Positions 18,038 through 27,590 of a DNA stretch of 64,000 nucleotides are shown here, in pieces. Source of the stretch: Candidatus Cloacimonadota bacterium (GTDB taxonomy: Bacteria > Cloacimonadota > Cloacimonadia > JGIOTU-2); NCBI GenBank assembly GCA_016932035.1, contig JAFGDR010000040.1, positions 62,001 to 126,000 of the forward strand. The letters run 5' to 3'. Position 1 is the first letter of the stretch; each line of letters opens with the position of its first letter. Below the pieces are notes generated by a model. The model saw only the letters and a list, made by a program, of their open reading frames with translations, did not search any database and had not been told where the DNA came from. The position numbers and the translations under genes are program-made.

Positions 18038-19168
18038 TTAATGCATTCTGAATCTACGACCAAAATTCTGCTCACCTTGATTCGGATTATATTTTTCAAC
18101 AAGAGAGACCGTATCACCTTCTGCCACACCTTCGATAATTTCAACCTTCTGCAAGTCGTTGATGCCAGTCTTCACTATTGATGGTGTTATAAGTGTATCC
18201 AATGTAACGACATAGACAACGTCATTTCCATTATCATCCTGGAATATTGCCTGGATCGGAACGGTAACCACACCTTTTCGCGTCTGCCCGATAATCGTAA
18301 CATTTGCACTCATGCCGGGACGTAAGTCTATAAGTTCATCATCGATGGACACCTTCACCTCGAATATGCGGATATTATTATTACCGACAGTTGCCATCGG
18401 AGAAATATGTATGATCTTACCCTTGAATTTCTTATCAGGGAATGCATCGATCGTTATCTTTGCTTCTCTACCAAGTGCCACTTTGCCGATATCGACTTCA
18501 TTGATATCAGTGAGAATGATCATCTGCGAAAGGTCTGCGATCGTTATGAGAACAGTTCCACCTGAATAGGATTCACTGGACACGACCATTTCACCCTCTT
18601 CAACATCTTTGTGTATGATCATCCCGGATACCGGAGCGGTGACTTTGAGATTCTTCTCAGTAATGCCCACTTCTTCTACCAATTGATGCTGCTCGAGTGC
18701 AGAGTCATAATCGATTTGAGCTAATTTCAAGGCATTTTGAGCATCACGCCAAACCTCATCGGATATAAGACTTTTATTATAGAGTTCTTTACTGGATTCA
18801 TAATCTTTTTTTGCATTCTCAAGGTTGATCTCAGTAGTTTTCAGGTTGCTTTTGATGCGTGAAAGTGTTTGCGCCTGCGACATATCGGGCTCGATCTCAG
18901 CAATAATATCCCCTTCATAGATATACTGTCCTTCTTCAACGTACATTTTAATAATACGACCACTCAGTTTGGACTTCACATTCACTTCTTTTACGGGTCT
19001 GATCTCACCCACTTCATCGAGAATGATAGAAATATCATCAAGCTTTGCTATCGCAGTAGGAGTTTTTTTCTGCTCTGCTTCCGGTGCTGTCTTCTTTTTC
19101 CCAAATAGTGAAAACGCAACCACAGCAACAATGATAATTATGATTATGATCCAAATAAATTTTTTCAT
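18038..19168 (-). CDS. periplasmic adaptor (membrane-fusion) protein, MacA/HlyD type
   Basis: 376 residues: one N-terminal membrane helix (FIWIIIIIIIVAVVAFSLF), a split barrel-sandwich (lipoyl-like) domain around GRIIKMYVEEGQYIYEGD and VTAPVSGMI, a central helical hairpin (about 95-160), a beta-barrel domain and a membrane-proximal domain. Such proteins link an inner-membrane pump to a TolC channel. The TolC-like gene is 11 bases upstream; no permease is encoded nearby, so the partner must be elsewhere. Confidence 0.85.
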   Translation of the reverse strand: MKKFIWIIIIIIIVAVVAFSLFGKKKTAPEAEQKKTPTAIAKLDDISIILDEVGEIRPVKEVNVKSKLSGRIIKMYVEEGQYIYEGDIIAEIEPDMSQAQTLSRIKSNLKTTEINLENAKKDYESSKELYNKSLISDEVWRDAQNALKLAQIDYDSALEQHQLVEEVGITEKNLKVTAPVSGMIIHKDVEEGEMVVSSESYSGGTVLITIADLSQMIILTDINEVDIGKVALGREAKITIDAFPDKKFKGKIIHISPMATVGNNNIRIFEVKVSIDDELIDLRPGMSANVTIIGQTRKGVVTVPIQAIFQDDNGNDVVYVVTLDTLITPSIVKTGINDLQKVEIIEGVAEGDTVSLVEKYNPNQGEQNFGRRFRMH

Positions 19169-19179
19169 ACCTGCCTTCT

Positions 19180-20421
19180 TTAATACCTGTTTAAAAGTTT
19201 ATCATTATTTATAAGATGAATATTTTCCTGTGCCATGATCAGCAAATAGTATTGGCTGATCCTGTTGCTCATACTCTGGAAACGCTCCTGGCGTGCATTT
19301 TCAAGTTCCGTCAGATCTGCTTGCCCGAGACGATATTTCTCGTTCACCAGGTTGAAGTGCATCTCGGAAAGAGCTTCCTGCTTCTGAGCAAGTTCATAAC
19401 TCTGCTGAAGTTGGTTATAGTATTTTACTGCCTGCAAGAAATCCTGCTGCTCCTGTTTCTTTGTATGTTCATAAAGCAGTTTTGCTTGTTTATAACTGTA
19501 GTGCGACGTCTTATTCGAAGGAAGATTAGTCAGTGGATTCAGAAGCGGGTAGGAAAGGGCAATCGTATATTGGATTGGAGAACTTTTTGAATTAAAATCG
19601 AAGAGTCCACCTTTTTCCCAGTCGAGAGATTTATTCACGGAAAAGCTCAGGGTCGGGATGAACTCAAGCCAGTTCTGAATGTAGTTCATTTTGGATTGCT
19701 TTAAGCTTTCTTTGTAGGAGTTGACCGAAAGGTTGTTGTCTATATCAAGACTGTATTTCTGGTCCTGCATAATTTCATAGTCGATATCATCAAATGTGTA
19801 ACTGTCTTTGTAATCAACACTTATCATGAAACAGAGATCCATCTTGCTGTTCTCGAAATTATAATTATTTTTAAGGGAATCGATCTGAGCCCGTGATAGG
19901 TCTATCTCTGCCTGCCTCATGTCAATTTCGGATACTTTACCGTAATCCCGTAGTGTTTTGGTTTCATCATAGTTCATCTGTGCTATTTTCAGTGCCATTT
20001 TCGATACATCAAAAAGCTTTTCCTGTAGAAGAACATTCAGATATGAGGAAATAATATTGTAGATCAGATTCTTGCGGGTGATCTCGAGATCGATCTTGCT
20101 TTTCTTCAGCGACGAAAGACCATTTGTGATGCTGAAGTAACGGTAGTCATCACTATAAATGGTTTCTGAAATATTGATACTTCCTGATTTTGTTGTCGTA
20201 CCTGCTGCTTCTGTTTGTGAGATTGAATAGTTAGCATTGGGAAGAATGTCCAGAACAGATGAATATAAACTCTGTTTGGACTTTTTCATCGAATAGGTTT
20301 GATTGGTGATGTCATAGGAGTTTTCCAAACCAATCTGGATAACCTTGTCGATGGTAAAACTTTCTGCAAAAGCTGTGCCTGCAAAGACAAGCATCAAAGC
20401 GCATAGAAATATTTTTTTCAT
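19180..20421 (-). CDS. TolC-family outer-membrane efflux protein
   Basis: 413 residues with a signal peptide (MKKIFLCALMLVFAGTAFA). The mature protein shows the two-fold helical repeat typical of TolC: long helices around ISSYLNVLLQEKLFDVSKMA and AVKYYNQLQQSYELAQKQEA, each followed by a region like YRLGQADLTELENAR. Partner of the adaptor encoded just downstream. The ATG follows GAGAGGTCTCC. Confidence 0.82.
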   Translation of the reverse strand: MKKIFLCALMLVFAGTAFAESFTIDKVIQIGLENSYDITNQTYSMKKSKQSLYSSVLDILPNANYSISQTEAAGTTTKSGSINISETIYSDDYRYFSITNGLSSLKKSKIDLEITRKNLIYNIISSYLNVLLQEKLFDVSKMALKIAQMNYDETKTLRDYGKVSEIDMRQAEIDLSRAQIDSLKNNYNFENSKMDLCFMISVDYKDSYTFDDIDYEIMQDQKYSLDIDNNLSVNSYKESLKQSKMNYIQNWLEFIPTLSFSVNKSLDWEKGGLFDFNSKSSPIQYTIALSYPLLNPLTNLPSNKTSHYSYKQAKLLYEHTKKQEQQDFLQAVKYYNQLQQSYELAQKQEALSEMHFNLVNEKYRLGQADLTELENARQERFQSMSNRISQYYLLIMAQENIHLINNDKLLNRY

Positions 20422-20445
20422 GGAGACCTCTCTTGTCTATTTTCT

Positions 20446-21018
20446 TTAGAAGATTATAAGCAAAATCAGGTTTAAAAAACCAAAAAGCAATCCGAAAAAA
20501 GCCCCTATGATTACTAATGGTTTCGTGAGATAATATTTTGCTTTATCTTCGATAAATTTCATTTTTTCATCAGATAAGAGATCGAAAACTTTCTCTTTGA
20601 CCTGATATTTTTCGGCTAAGTCAGGAATAAAATTCCTGAACAGTTCTTTTAAAAAAAAATCGGTTGTGACCTCAAGGAAAGAAAAAACCGGTTTATATAT
20701 AAATGGAGGAAGATTCTGAAGGAAGGATTTCTCTTCGAGCCAATGCTGGATCTTTTTCTGAGTATCAAGAAGGAATTCTTCCTTTTTTACATTCACTGCA
20801 CCGCCAGGGAAACGCTCTATATAGGTTTCATATTTCTCAGTAACAATTTTTGCTATTTTATTCCTGAGGAATACAAGTATTCCAACAATTGGTAGTTCTT
20901 TCCCAAAGACTTTTGGCTTTTTCCTCGGATGGAAAAAGATCAGGAAAAGGAAATAGAAAAAACCAATTCCCCACAGAATATTAAGAATAAAAATGATAAT
21001 AATAAGATACCAGGGCAT
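20446..21018 (-). CDS. DUF445-like membrane protein
   Basis: 190 residues with a hydrophobic segment at each end (about 3-30 and 168-190) and a charged, helical middle. The stretch FFHPRKKPKVFGKELPIVGIL, then a run of KI/AKI helices, and the final GAFFGLLFGFLNLILLI resemble the beginning and end of DUF445 (YheB-type) proteins, which are usually longer. The function of the family is not known. Its ATG overlaps the stop of the TPM gene (TAATG). Confidence 0.55.
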   Translation of the reverse strand: MPWYLIIIIFILNILWGIGFFYFLFLIFFHPRKKPKVFGKELPIVGILVFLRNKIAKIVTEKYETYIERFPGGAVNVKKEEFLLDTQKKIQHWLEEKSFLQNLPPFIYKPVFSFLEVTTDFFLKELFRNFIPDLAEKYQVKEKVFDLLSDEKMKFIEDKAKYYLTKPLVIIGAFFGLLFGFLNLILLIIF

Positions 21019-21767
21019 TAGAAACCTCTACCGACTCCTCCCCCACCACTCATACCTCCGCCAAACCCTCCAAAGCCTCCGAATCCACCGCTGCCGCTAC
21101 TCCAGCTTCCGCCAGAACTTCTACCTCCCCGCATTCCTCCAAGAAAGAGAAATGGCAGGAATCCCATGCGACTGCCGAAGATCAACATAAGGACTATAAA
21201 TCCTATAATAAATTTAATAACACGTCTTGGATCATCTTGCCCATCTATGGGATATGGTCCTTCTGGAACTCCATCGAATTGCACACCATAATGCCTGCCA
21301 ATGACAGAGGCAAGCGCAAGATACCCTTGCAATACACCCTGGTTCCAGTTGTTATTCCTGAGATAAGGAACCATATACGTATCTGCGATCTCGCCTGCAA
21401 GTCCGTCCGTAATAAAACCTTCAGCGCCATAGCCAACTTCAATCTTCAATTTCCGTTCATCGATAGCAACAAGGATAAGGCAGCCTTCGTCATCTTTTGA
21501 GCCAACTCCCCACGTTGCATATAATTTATTAGCATACGTATAATAATCCTCACCTTGCAGATCTTTTACGATTGCTACTGCAAGCTCGAAGCCGGTTTTT
21601 TGCTTGATCTCAAGCGCAAGGCTGTTGAGCTGCTGTACGGTACTGCTCGAAAGCACACCCGCAAAATCATTCACCCATTGTGTCGGTGTGGGATACGTGA
21701 CTTTCGCTGATATCAGAAGAGGTATGAGTAGCAGTAAACCGATGAGAACTATTGATCTTTTTTTCAT
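21018..21767 (-). CDS. TPM-domain (TLP18.3/Psb32/MOLO-1) exported protein with Gly-rich tail
   Basis: 249 residues: signal peptide (to about 21), the TPM domain opening with PTQWVNDFAGVLSSSTVQQLNSL and continuing through GKVGSKDDEGCLILVAIDERKLKIEVGYGAEG, one membrane helix (about 190-206) and a C-terminal tail made mostly of Gly and Ser with FGGFGGFGGG. This is the YgcG-type arrangement. Members of the TPM group have been proposed to be phosphatases or photosystem repair factors; the role in anaerobes is unknown. First gene of a probable operon with DUF445 and the TolC/adaptor pair. Confidence 0.85.
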   Translation of the reverse strand: MKKRSIVLIGLLLLIPLLISAKVTYPTPTQWVNDFAGVLSSSTVQQLNSLALEIKQKTGFELAVAIVKDLQGEDYYTYANKLYATWGVGSKDDEGCLILVAIDERKLKIEVGYGAEGFITDGLAGEIADTYMVPYLRNNNWNQGVLQGYLALASVIGRHYGVQFDGVPEGPYPIDGQDDPRRVIKFIIGFIVLMLIFGSRMGFLPFLFLGGMRGGRSSGGSWSSGSGGFGGFGGFGGGMSGGGGVGRGF

Positions 21768-21976
21768 TTAACGTATATACTTTTTTTATAATTTGGTTTT
21801 ACAAAAAATGAAGCTGAAAAATTTACGTCAACTATTATATTGGATTTGCCATGACAGGCATTCATTATAACAAGTATATGTAAACAATCAAACTGCTCTT
21901 TATGCTGTTTGTAAGCTGATACAATGACAAGATATTCTATTTATTTTTATCCAATAATTATTTCCCCAGATCCTTA

Positions 21977-22965
21977 TCAATATCGATACACAGTCGCATT
22001 ATCTTCGGGAAGTTTTCTCCACATTTTATCTGTTATGATAACAACGATAGCCGCAACATCGATCAGAATGCTCAATATGATCATGAAAGATGATCCGTTC
22101 ATTCCAGCGGGAAAAGAGAGCACGGTAGCAGTGGAATTGAAAGAGGTATGAAGTAGTGTTGTCAAAAGCAGACTGCCCTTTGAATGATTGATAACCATGT
22201 AATGAGAAACGTTATCCCAATATTATAATAAAATCTCACGATGAATCCATCGATCCCGCCAGCATAAATTCCACTGAGATGTAACGGCAGATGCCAGACA
22301 GTCCATATTATTCCAAGAATAAGTGTTGCAACAAGCGGTGAGTATCGATACTGCAATCGTGGAAGGGCAAATCCTCTCCATCCGATCTCTTCCCGTAAAG
22401 GTCCCCTGACAAGAGTAACATATCCACATGCAATGAACACTGAAGACACACCCCCGAAAGACAGTTGAGGAATAAGTTCACGTAATGAAATACCGGCATG
22501 CAACGTACAGATAATTGCCGTTAACACGATGAATATGGGAATCATTATGAGGACTACGATATACGATTTCAAATTTACTCTACCAATATAGAGTTTGTTC
22601 AAGAGTTCCTTAATCCCTTTTCGGGGATGTAGTCCTCCGCTTATGATAAACGCAGTGATACCTGCATTGATTAAAACGAGCAGCAGCAGGAAAATGGATG
22701 CGGATGCCCTGATGTGCAGGTACAATACTATCAGAGCTGCAGTGATTAGGGCTGCGATGGAAAAAACTACCCAGTACTTTTTCCTATCTGTTTTTACAGG
22801 TTCCGGTTTTATAATTTGTGAAATGATCATGGCAGCAAATGCTGGTCCGGTACCGCCTATTGCCATAAGAAGAATCTCAGTAGCCATATCCTTGATCGTT
22901 ACAAACAGCGGTATGAAAAAAATTAACCACGTAATAATGAAGGTCAGTACAAAGTATGATATCAA
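21977..22965 (-). pseudogene. CPBP-family intramembrane protease, frameshifted near its C-terminus
   Basis: The first 267 codons (from TTG 22965) encode a polytopic CPBP/CAAX-like protease with the motif EEIGWRGFALPRL (catalytic Glu-Glu and Arg) and WTVWHLPLHLSG (His). Near 22190 the frame reads LITWLSIIQRAVCF and stops at 22162. One added base in the TTATCAAT stretch would give WLYNHSKGSLLLTTLLHTSFNS, the conserved end of the family, which is present in the next frame and runs to 21977. The start is also odd: ATG at about 22991 is one base out of frame with the FIKKYQLISYFVL opening. Decay or sequencing error are both possible. Confidence 0.7.
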
Positions 22966-23115
22966 CTGATATTTTTTGATGAAACCATTAAGTAAGCCAT
23001 GCAGTCACACCTTTCGCACGAAATCAGTTTCGTTTTTTTATTATTTTTTGTAACGTGGTTTTACTAACCAGAACCGATGCTTTTACGTCAATATTATTAC
23101 ATGAACATTGAACGA

Positions 23116-23146
23116 TAAAAAAAGTCCGCATCAAAAGACACGGACT
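23116..23146 (-). terminator. terminator of the 655-residue secreted protein gene
   Basis: Read on the minus strand, AGTCCG (23146-23141) pairs with CGGACT (23128-23123) and is followed by TTTTTTTATC. It lies 22 bases after the stop. Confidence 0.8.
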
Positions 23147-23167
23147 GAATGAATGAAGAAGAAAATA

Positions 23168-25135
23168 TTAACGGACGATCAACATTTTTCCTATTGGCGA
23201 TATCATAGAACCAGTTAGTTTATAGAAATAAATACCATTCGCAACATCACTCCCAGCAGCGTTCTTGCCATCCCAGTCCGCATAACCACTTTGAGGTATT
23301 TCACGCGTTAATGATAGCAATCGCACAAACTGACCTTTTGTATTGTAGATTACGACCTCAGCATCTTCCGGGATTATTCTTTTACTGCTGAACGAAATCC
23401 TTGTTGAAATTCCGAATGGGTTTGGATAATTTTCGCATATGATTTGATGTTGCTCGGATTCCGGATTTGTACCAAGAAAACTGAAATCCATTTGAACGAT
23501 ACATTCGTTTATCTGACCACCAGTACATGGTCCCTGTCCCTGAATATATGAACCAAAATCATTGTCATCCATATACATAATGACAAATTTCCCATCACTA
23601 TCATCGACATCCCGAATGACCTTTTGAGTATATGGATAAACAGTAATTTGGTCCGCAAAATTATAATTTGGATTATAAATATCAGTAAGGTAAAGCGGCT
23701 CCGACCAGGTTTCTCCATTATCATTGGATGCGGAAATCGCAATGAGCGGATGGTTAAGATATTCATCATAACCGGGAATGCCGTTCAAGGCAAAGTAGTG
23801 ATACGTACAGTCTGTCCAGAGCTGCATCATCCATTCATTGTCTAAAGAAAAGGATTGTGCCTGTACACTGCCCCACGGATAAGGAGTATCATAGAAATAA
23901 TGACCTTGAACATATTGGAGAAGCGTATCACTCGTTACAGGATCGATTCCCCAAGGTACATCATGTCCAGAACCACCAGTATCCATCCACGGAAAAGCAG
24001 GTACATTTCTAAAGATAAATTCATCACCGTCCCATACAAATTCTGCCTGAGGGAGAAATTCTATCTGAAAATAATAGTATCCATCGGCATCTTCCATGGT
24101 ATATTCCTGCAAATAAGGAAAATGAACATTTCCCTCATTATCGATGATCGCTGTACTCTTATATCCGCCGGCTCGTGTGTAGAGTTTATCAGGTATGTCT
24201 CCATTGGGGAGTTCGAACTGCGGCAGATTATCAACGTCGTAAAATGCTGATCCTGGACCATCGTCATGTAAATTCGCAGTATCCCAGGTGGCACCATAAT
24301 CGAAGGACTCCCAGACAAATGCACCCTCCTGTACGGGCATATTACCCAGATCTCCTTCTAACCAAAATGCTAATCCGATAATTGCCACATGGCCTGGATT
24401 TACATAGTCTATTGCAAAGGATGCACTCGGTCGGCACGACACGTCACGCCAGCTATATAAGGGACACACTTCAGTCCAGTTTGCTTGATTGATAAGCAAA
24501 TCGAGATCCACAGGTTGGACATTTTCAATATCAAGATAGAGAATGCGTATATCTTCACACGGATGATCAAAATTATCGTGAGTAGCATTATATGATATAT
24601 GATAGTATCGTATCCAATCATCACCAAACGGTGACGGTCCTCTATGAATTTGAGGCCAGATATACTCATCCGGTGGTGTTGAATAAAAAATGCCTTTGGG
24701 CCAAGGTTCGATTGCATCTGGATTATGGTAAGTTATAACGCATACAGTCTCTAAATCAAGCTCATGCCACGTAACAATTGGGCGTCCGCTTGCCGGGTGT
24801 ATGTTTATATCTCCATAACCTTGATAATGATTGGGAGGTGAGAAGGGTCCAAGACTATTTACAGTGCCATTAGCATTTAATAAAGCACCGTATTGTAAAC
24901 GATTGGAATCAAATGTTTCTTTTGCCATAAATGTTAGATATGTTCCATCACCACATTCAGTTTGAGGTGCTATCGGGTATGTATTCAAGCCACCGGGCAG
25001 ATAATCATAATACGATGTCATGATCGTTGTGGGATAGGTAAGGAATTGGTATTGGGGAACTTGATTGTTCTCAGCAATTACAAGCTGTGAGCTCAAAAAT
25101 AATATCACAGCAAACATAAAAATCACTCTTTTCAT
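23168..25135 (-). CDS. secreted Asp-box (sialidase-like) protein with type IX-like sorting domain, paralogue B
   Basis: 655 residues: signal peptide (to about 21), a beta-rich body with at least two Asp-box-like turns, ESFDYGATWD and SNDNGETWSEP, typical of beta-propeller BNR repeats, then a C-terminal sorting domain (from about residue 570: NYPNPFGISTRISF, VVIYNTKGQFVRLL, GIYFYKL). Sialidase catalytic residues are not evident, so glycan binding or an unknown role is as likely. AAAGGAGG precedes the ATG. The neighbouring 685-residue protein has the same layout; the two are a tandem duplication. Confidence 0.75.
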   Translation of the reverse strand: MKRVIFMFAVILFLSSQLVIAENNQVPQYQFLTYPTTIMTSYYDYLPGGLNTYPIAPQTECGDGTYLTFMAKETFDSNRLQYGALLNANGTVNSLGPFSPPNHYQGYGDINIHPASGRPIVTWHELDLETVCVITYHNPDAIEPWPKGIFYSTPPDEYIWPQIHRGPSPFGDDWIRYYHISYNATHDNFDHPCEDIRILYLDIENVQPVDLDLLINQANWTEVCPLYSWRDVSCRPSASFAIDYVNPGHVAIIGLAFWLEGDLGNMPVQEGAFVWESFDYGATWDTANLHDDGPGSAFYDVDNLPQFELPNGDIPDKLYTRAGGYKSTAIIDNEGNVHFPYLQEYTMEDADGYYYFQIEFLPQAEFVWDGDEFIFRNVPAFPWMDTGGSGHDVPWGIDPVTSDTLLQYVQGHYFYDTPYPWGSVQAQSFSLDNEWMMQLWTDCTYHYFALNGIPGYDEYLNHPLIAISASNDNGETWSEPLYLTDIYNPNYNFADQITVYPYTQKVIRDVDDSDGKFVIMYMDDNDFGSYIQGQGPCTGGQINECIVQMDFSFLGTNPESEQHQIICENYPNPFGISTRISFSSKRIIPEDAEVVIYNTKGQFVRLLSLTREIPQSGYADWDGKNAAGSDVANGIYFYKLTGSMISPIGKMLIVR

Positions 25136-25210
25136 GGTTCCTCCTTTGAGAATACTATTCCCAAATTGTATCGCATATCAAATACGTATTATTTAATAAT
25201 TCTTGTCAAA

Positions 25211-25241
25211 TAAAAAAGTCCGCATTTTTCAATGCGGACTT
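25211..25241 (-). terminator. terminator of the 685-residue secreted protein gene
   Basis: AAGTCCGCATT (25216-25226) pairs perfectly with AATGCGGACTT (25231-25241) around a TTTC loop. On the minus strand the stem is followed by a run of T. It separates the two paralogous secreted-protein genes. Confidence 0.9.
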
Positions 25242-25265
25242 GTAATCGAAATATTGCTCTTTACA

Positions 25266-27323
25266 TTACCTTGTTAAGATCATCTTTCCGACAGAGTTTT
25301 TTGACCCTGAAAGTTTATAGAAGTAGATACCATTTGTGACATTATGACCGGTATCAGCTTTTCCGTTCCACTCAGCATAACCACTTTGTGGGCTTTCAAT
25401 TGTCAGATCGAGTGTTCTTACGAGTTGGCCTTTTGTATTATAAATATGTACTTCTGACTGCTGATCGAATCCCTGCTTGCTGCTGAACGAAATCCTTGTT
25501 GATGCAGCAAATGGATTGGGATAGTTATTCATTTTCACTATATTGACAACCGGGTCATCAGTACTCCACAGCGTAAAATCGATCTGGATCCTGCATTCGG
25601 TGATCTGGCCACCATTAAATTGACCCTGCCCCTGGATGTAAGAACCGAATGAATTATCATCCAGGTAGAAGAGAGTTACTTCTCCCCAATTATCACCAAT
25701 ATCTTTTATGTTATGAGAAATGTAGGGATAGACAGTTATCTGGTTAGAGAAATCAAAATCAGGATAATAAATATCAGTCAGTTCGATTGGTTCTGACCAG
25801 TTCTCACCGTTATCGATTGATGCAGAAAGGTACAGTATCGGGTGTTCGGCATATGCTTGATAATCAGGATCACCATCTTCTGCAAGCTGGACATAGGTGC
25901 CGTCAGCCCAGAGCTGAAGCATCCAGTTATTTTCAAGATTGATTGCTTGTTTTTGTGCATTTTCATGGAATATGTTTGAATCACCGGGATATTTCGAGAA
26001 TCCAACTGTATAAATGTACATAGTATCTGCGCGGATCTCACCCCAGGGTACATCATGCCCGGAACCCCCTTCATCCATAAAGGGGAATGCCGGCACATTT
26101 CTGTATTCGAACTCAACACCATCCCAAACCAGTTCTGCCTGTGGAAGGAAGTGGTTGAAATAGTAGCTTGATCCATCTTCTGTATATCCGTAGGATTGCA
26201 TATACGGAAAGTGAAGATCTCCATTGGAGTCAAAGGTTGCAGTGCTGTGGTAAGCAGTTGCACCCACTTCGAGATTAGGAAGAATAGTTCCTGACTGGTT
26301 TGTGAATTGTGGAAGATTTGCTACAGTGTAGAAATAATCTGTCGGTCCATCGGAATGTAGGTTATCCGTGCTCCAGGTTTCTCCATAATCGAAGGATTCC
26401 CACACAAATGCACCTTCATCTACGGGCATATCTTCTAAATCTCCGGAAAGCCATGCGGCACATCCTATAAATGCAACATGTCCTGGAATTGTTGGATCAA
26501 CAGCAAATGATTGGAATGGGCGGCAATCCTTATCTCTCCATGAGGTAAAAACTGTTGTCTGATTCCAATTCGCTGTATTCATGATGGTTGAGAAATCTGC
26601 ATACAGGGTATTTTCAATATCTGCGTAAAGAATGCGTACATCTTCACAGGGATTTCCGAAGGGATCGTCTGCTGCATTATTAGAAAGGAGATAAATTCGA
26701 ATATAATTATCACCCATTGGAGAAGCACCCTTATACAAATAAGGCCAGCAGTATTGATCCGGAGGTGTGTTATAGAAAATCACAGAGGTTGACCAGAATC
26801 CCGGGATATTCAGCAGAGCATAGTCATCATAGGTGAAGGGAAGTTTGGGGTCTGTGCCAAAATCCTCATGCCATGTTGCGAAACAGTTACCGGATGCAGG
26901 ATGAACCACAATGCTTCCGTAGCCCTGATAATAATCATAGGTTGAGATCGTCCCCCATGCCTCAGGAGTGTTACCATTTCCATAGTAAGCATAGTATTGA
27001 CGTCTGTTTGCAGTAGTGGTTGGTCTTCCGAAAAAACCGAGATAGGTCCCGGAACCATTGCCGGTTTGAACATCGATTGGGTAGCTACAATAACTCCCCG
27101 GCATGTAGTCATAATAGGATGTCATAATATCATTTGGGTAAACGATAAAATCATAGTCCGGCACCGGATAATTATCTCTTGCACCTGTGTACGTTTTCAT
27201 TTTGTTGATATCATAATTTTGAACAGGCTGCGGCTCGTTGCCGCTTGGTCGCATGATATCAGTTGCATTCAGTGATGCTGCTACCAGGAGCAGCACAGCG
27301 AACAAAGTAGTAATTTTTTTCAC
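25266..27323 (-). CDS. secreted Asp-box protein with type IX-like sorting domain, paralogue A
   Basis: 685 residues starting at GTG 27323 (AAAGGAGG five bases upstream). Signal peptide, an Asn/Gly/Tyr-rich beta body with Asp-box-like turns (ESFDYGETWS, SIDNGENWSEP), and a C-terminal sorting domain (NNYPNPFAASTRISF, VHIYNTKGQLVRTL, GIYFYKLSG). Large blocks match the neighbouring 655-residue protein, for example the segments around GHDVPWG, EGAFVWESFDYG and DDNxFGSYIQGQG. The protein is probably carried to the cell surface. No catalytic residues can be named. Confidence 0.75.
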   Translation of the reverse strand: MKKITTLFAVLLLVAASLNATDIMRPSGNEPQPVQNYDINKMKTYTGARDNYPVPDYDFIVYPNDIMTSYYDYMPGSYCSYPIDVQTGNGSGTYLGFFGRPTTTANRRQYYAYYGNGNTPEAWGTISTYDYYQGYGSIVVHPASGNCFATWHEDFGTDPKLPFTYDDYALLNIPGFWSTSVIFYNTPPDQYCWPYLYKGASPMGDNYIRIYLLSNNAADDPFGNPCEDVRILYADIENTLYADFSTIMNTANWNQTTVFTSWRDKDCRPFQSFAVDPTIPGHVAFIGCAAWLSGDLEDMPVDEGAFVWESFDYGETWSTDNLHSDGPTDYFYTVANLPQFTNQSGTILPNLEVGATAYHSTATFDSNGDLHFPYMQSYGYTEDGSSYYFNHFLPQAELVWDGVEFEYRNVPAFPFMDEGGSGHDVPWGEIRADTMYIYTVGFSKYPGDSNIFHENAQKQAINLENNWMLQLWADGTYVQLAEDGDPDYQAYAEHPILYLSASIDNGENWSEPIELTDIYYPDFDFSNQITVYPYISHNIKDIGDNWGEVTLFYLDDNSFGSYIQGQGQFNGGQITECRIQIDFTLWSTDDPVVNIVKMNNYPNPFAASTRISFSSKQGFDQQSEVHIYNTKGQLVRTLDLTIESPQSGYAEWNGKADTGHNVTNGIYFYKLSGSKNSVGKMILTR

Positions 27324-27339
27324 GTGAACCTCCTTTTGG

Positions 27340-27531
27340 TTAACGTTTGTTCATTTTAATAAAATATTCGATACTACGATCGTAGGTTCTTTCCTGCTCT
27401 TTTGTGAAATAACAGGCAGGAAGCTCTCCCCTTTTTCTGTGATAGGCAATGCATTCGCAGCACATACCTTTCTTGTCACACGGGTACGTGCAATTGCACA
27501 TATGCATGTTTTCACTTTTTTTACATTCCAT
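27340..27531 (-). CDS. small cysteine-rich protein (DUF6485-like)
   Basis: 63 residues from the ATG at 27531 (GGAGCG upstream). Seven cysteines: [21 protein letters not shown], then [10 protein letters not shown] and one in LPACYF. The pattern CNCxYPCxxKGxCCECIxYHR is characteristic of a small family seen in anaerobes, probably binding a metal or cluster. Function unknown. It lies between the beta-barrel gene and the secreted paralogue, on the same strand. Confidence 0.7.
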   Translation of the reverse strand: MECKKSENMHMCNCTYPCDKKGMCCECIAYHRKRGELPACYFTKEQERTYDRSIEYFIKMNKR

Positions 27532-27590
27532 AGACGCTCCAAGAATTTTCAACACGACATACAATATTTCGTGTATTTCGTGGTTCCTAA

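Noticed and set aside
23019-23039. CGAAA-TCAG-TTTCG hairpin with T run
   Set aside because: It is oriented as a plus-strand terminator, but no plus-strand gene ends here and the stem is only five pairs; probably chance.
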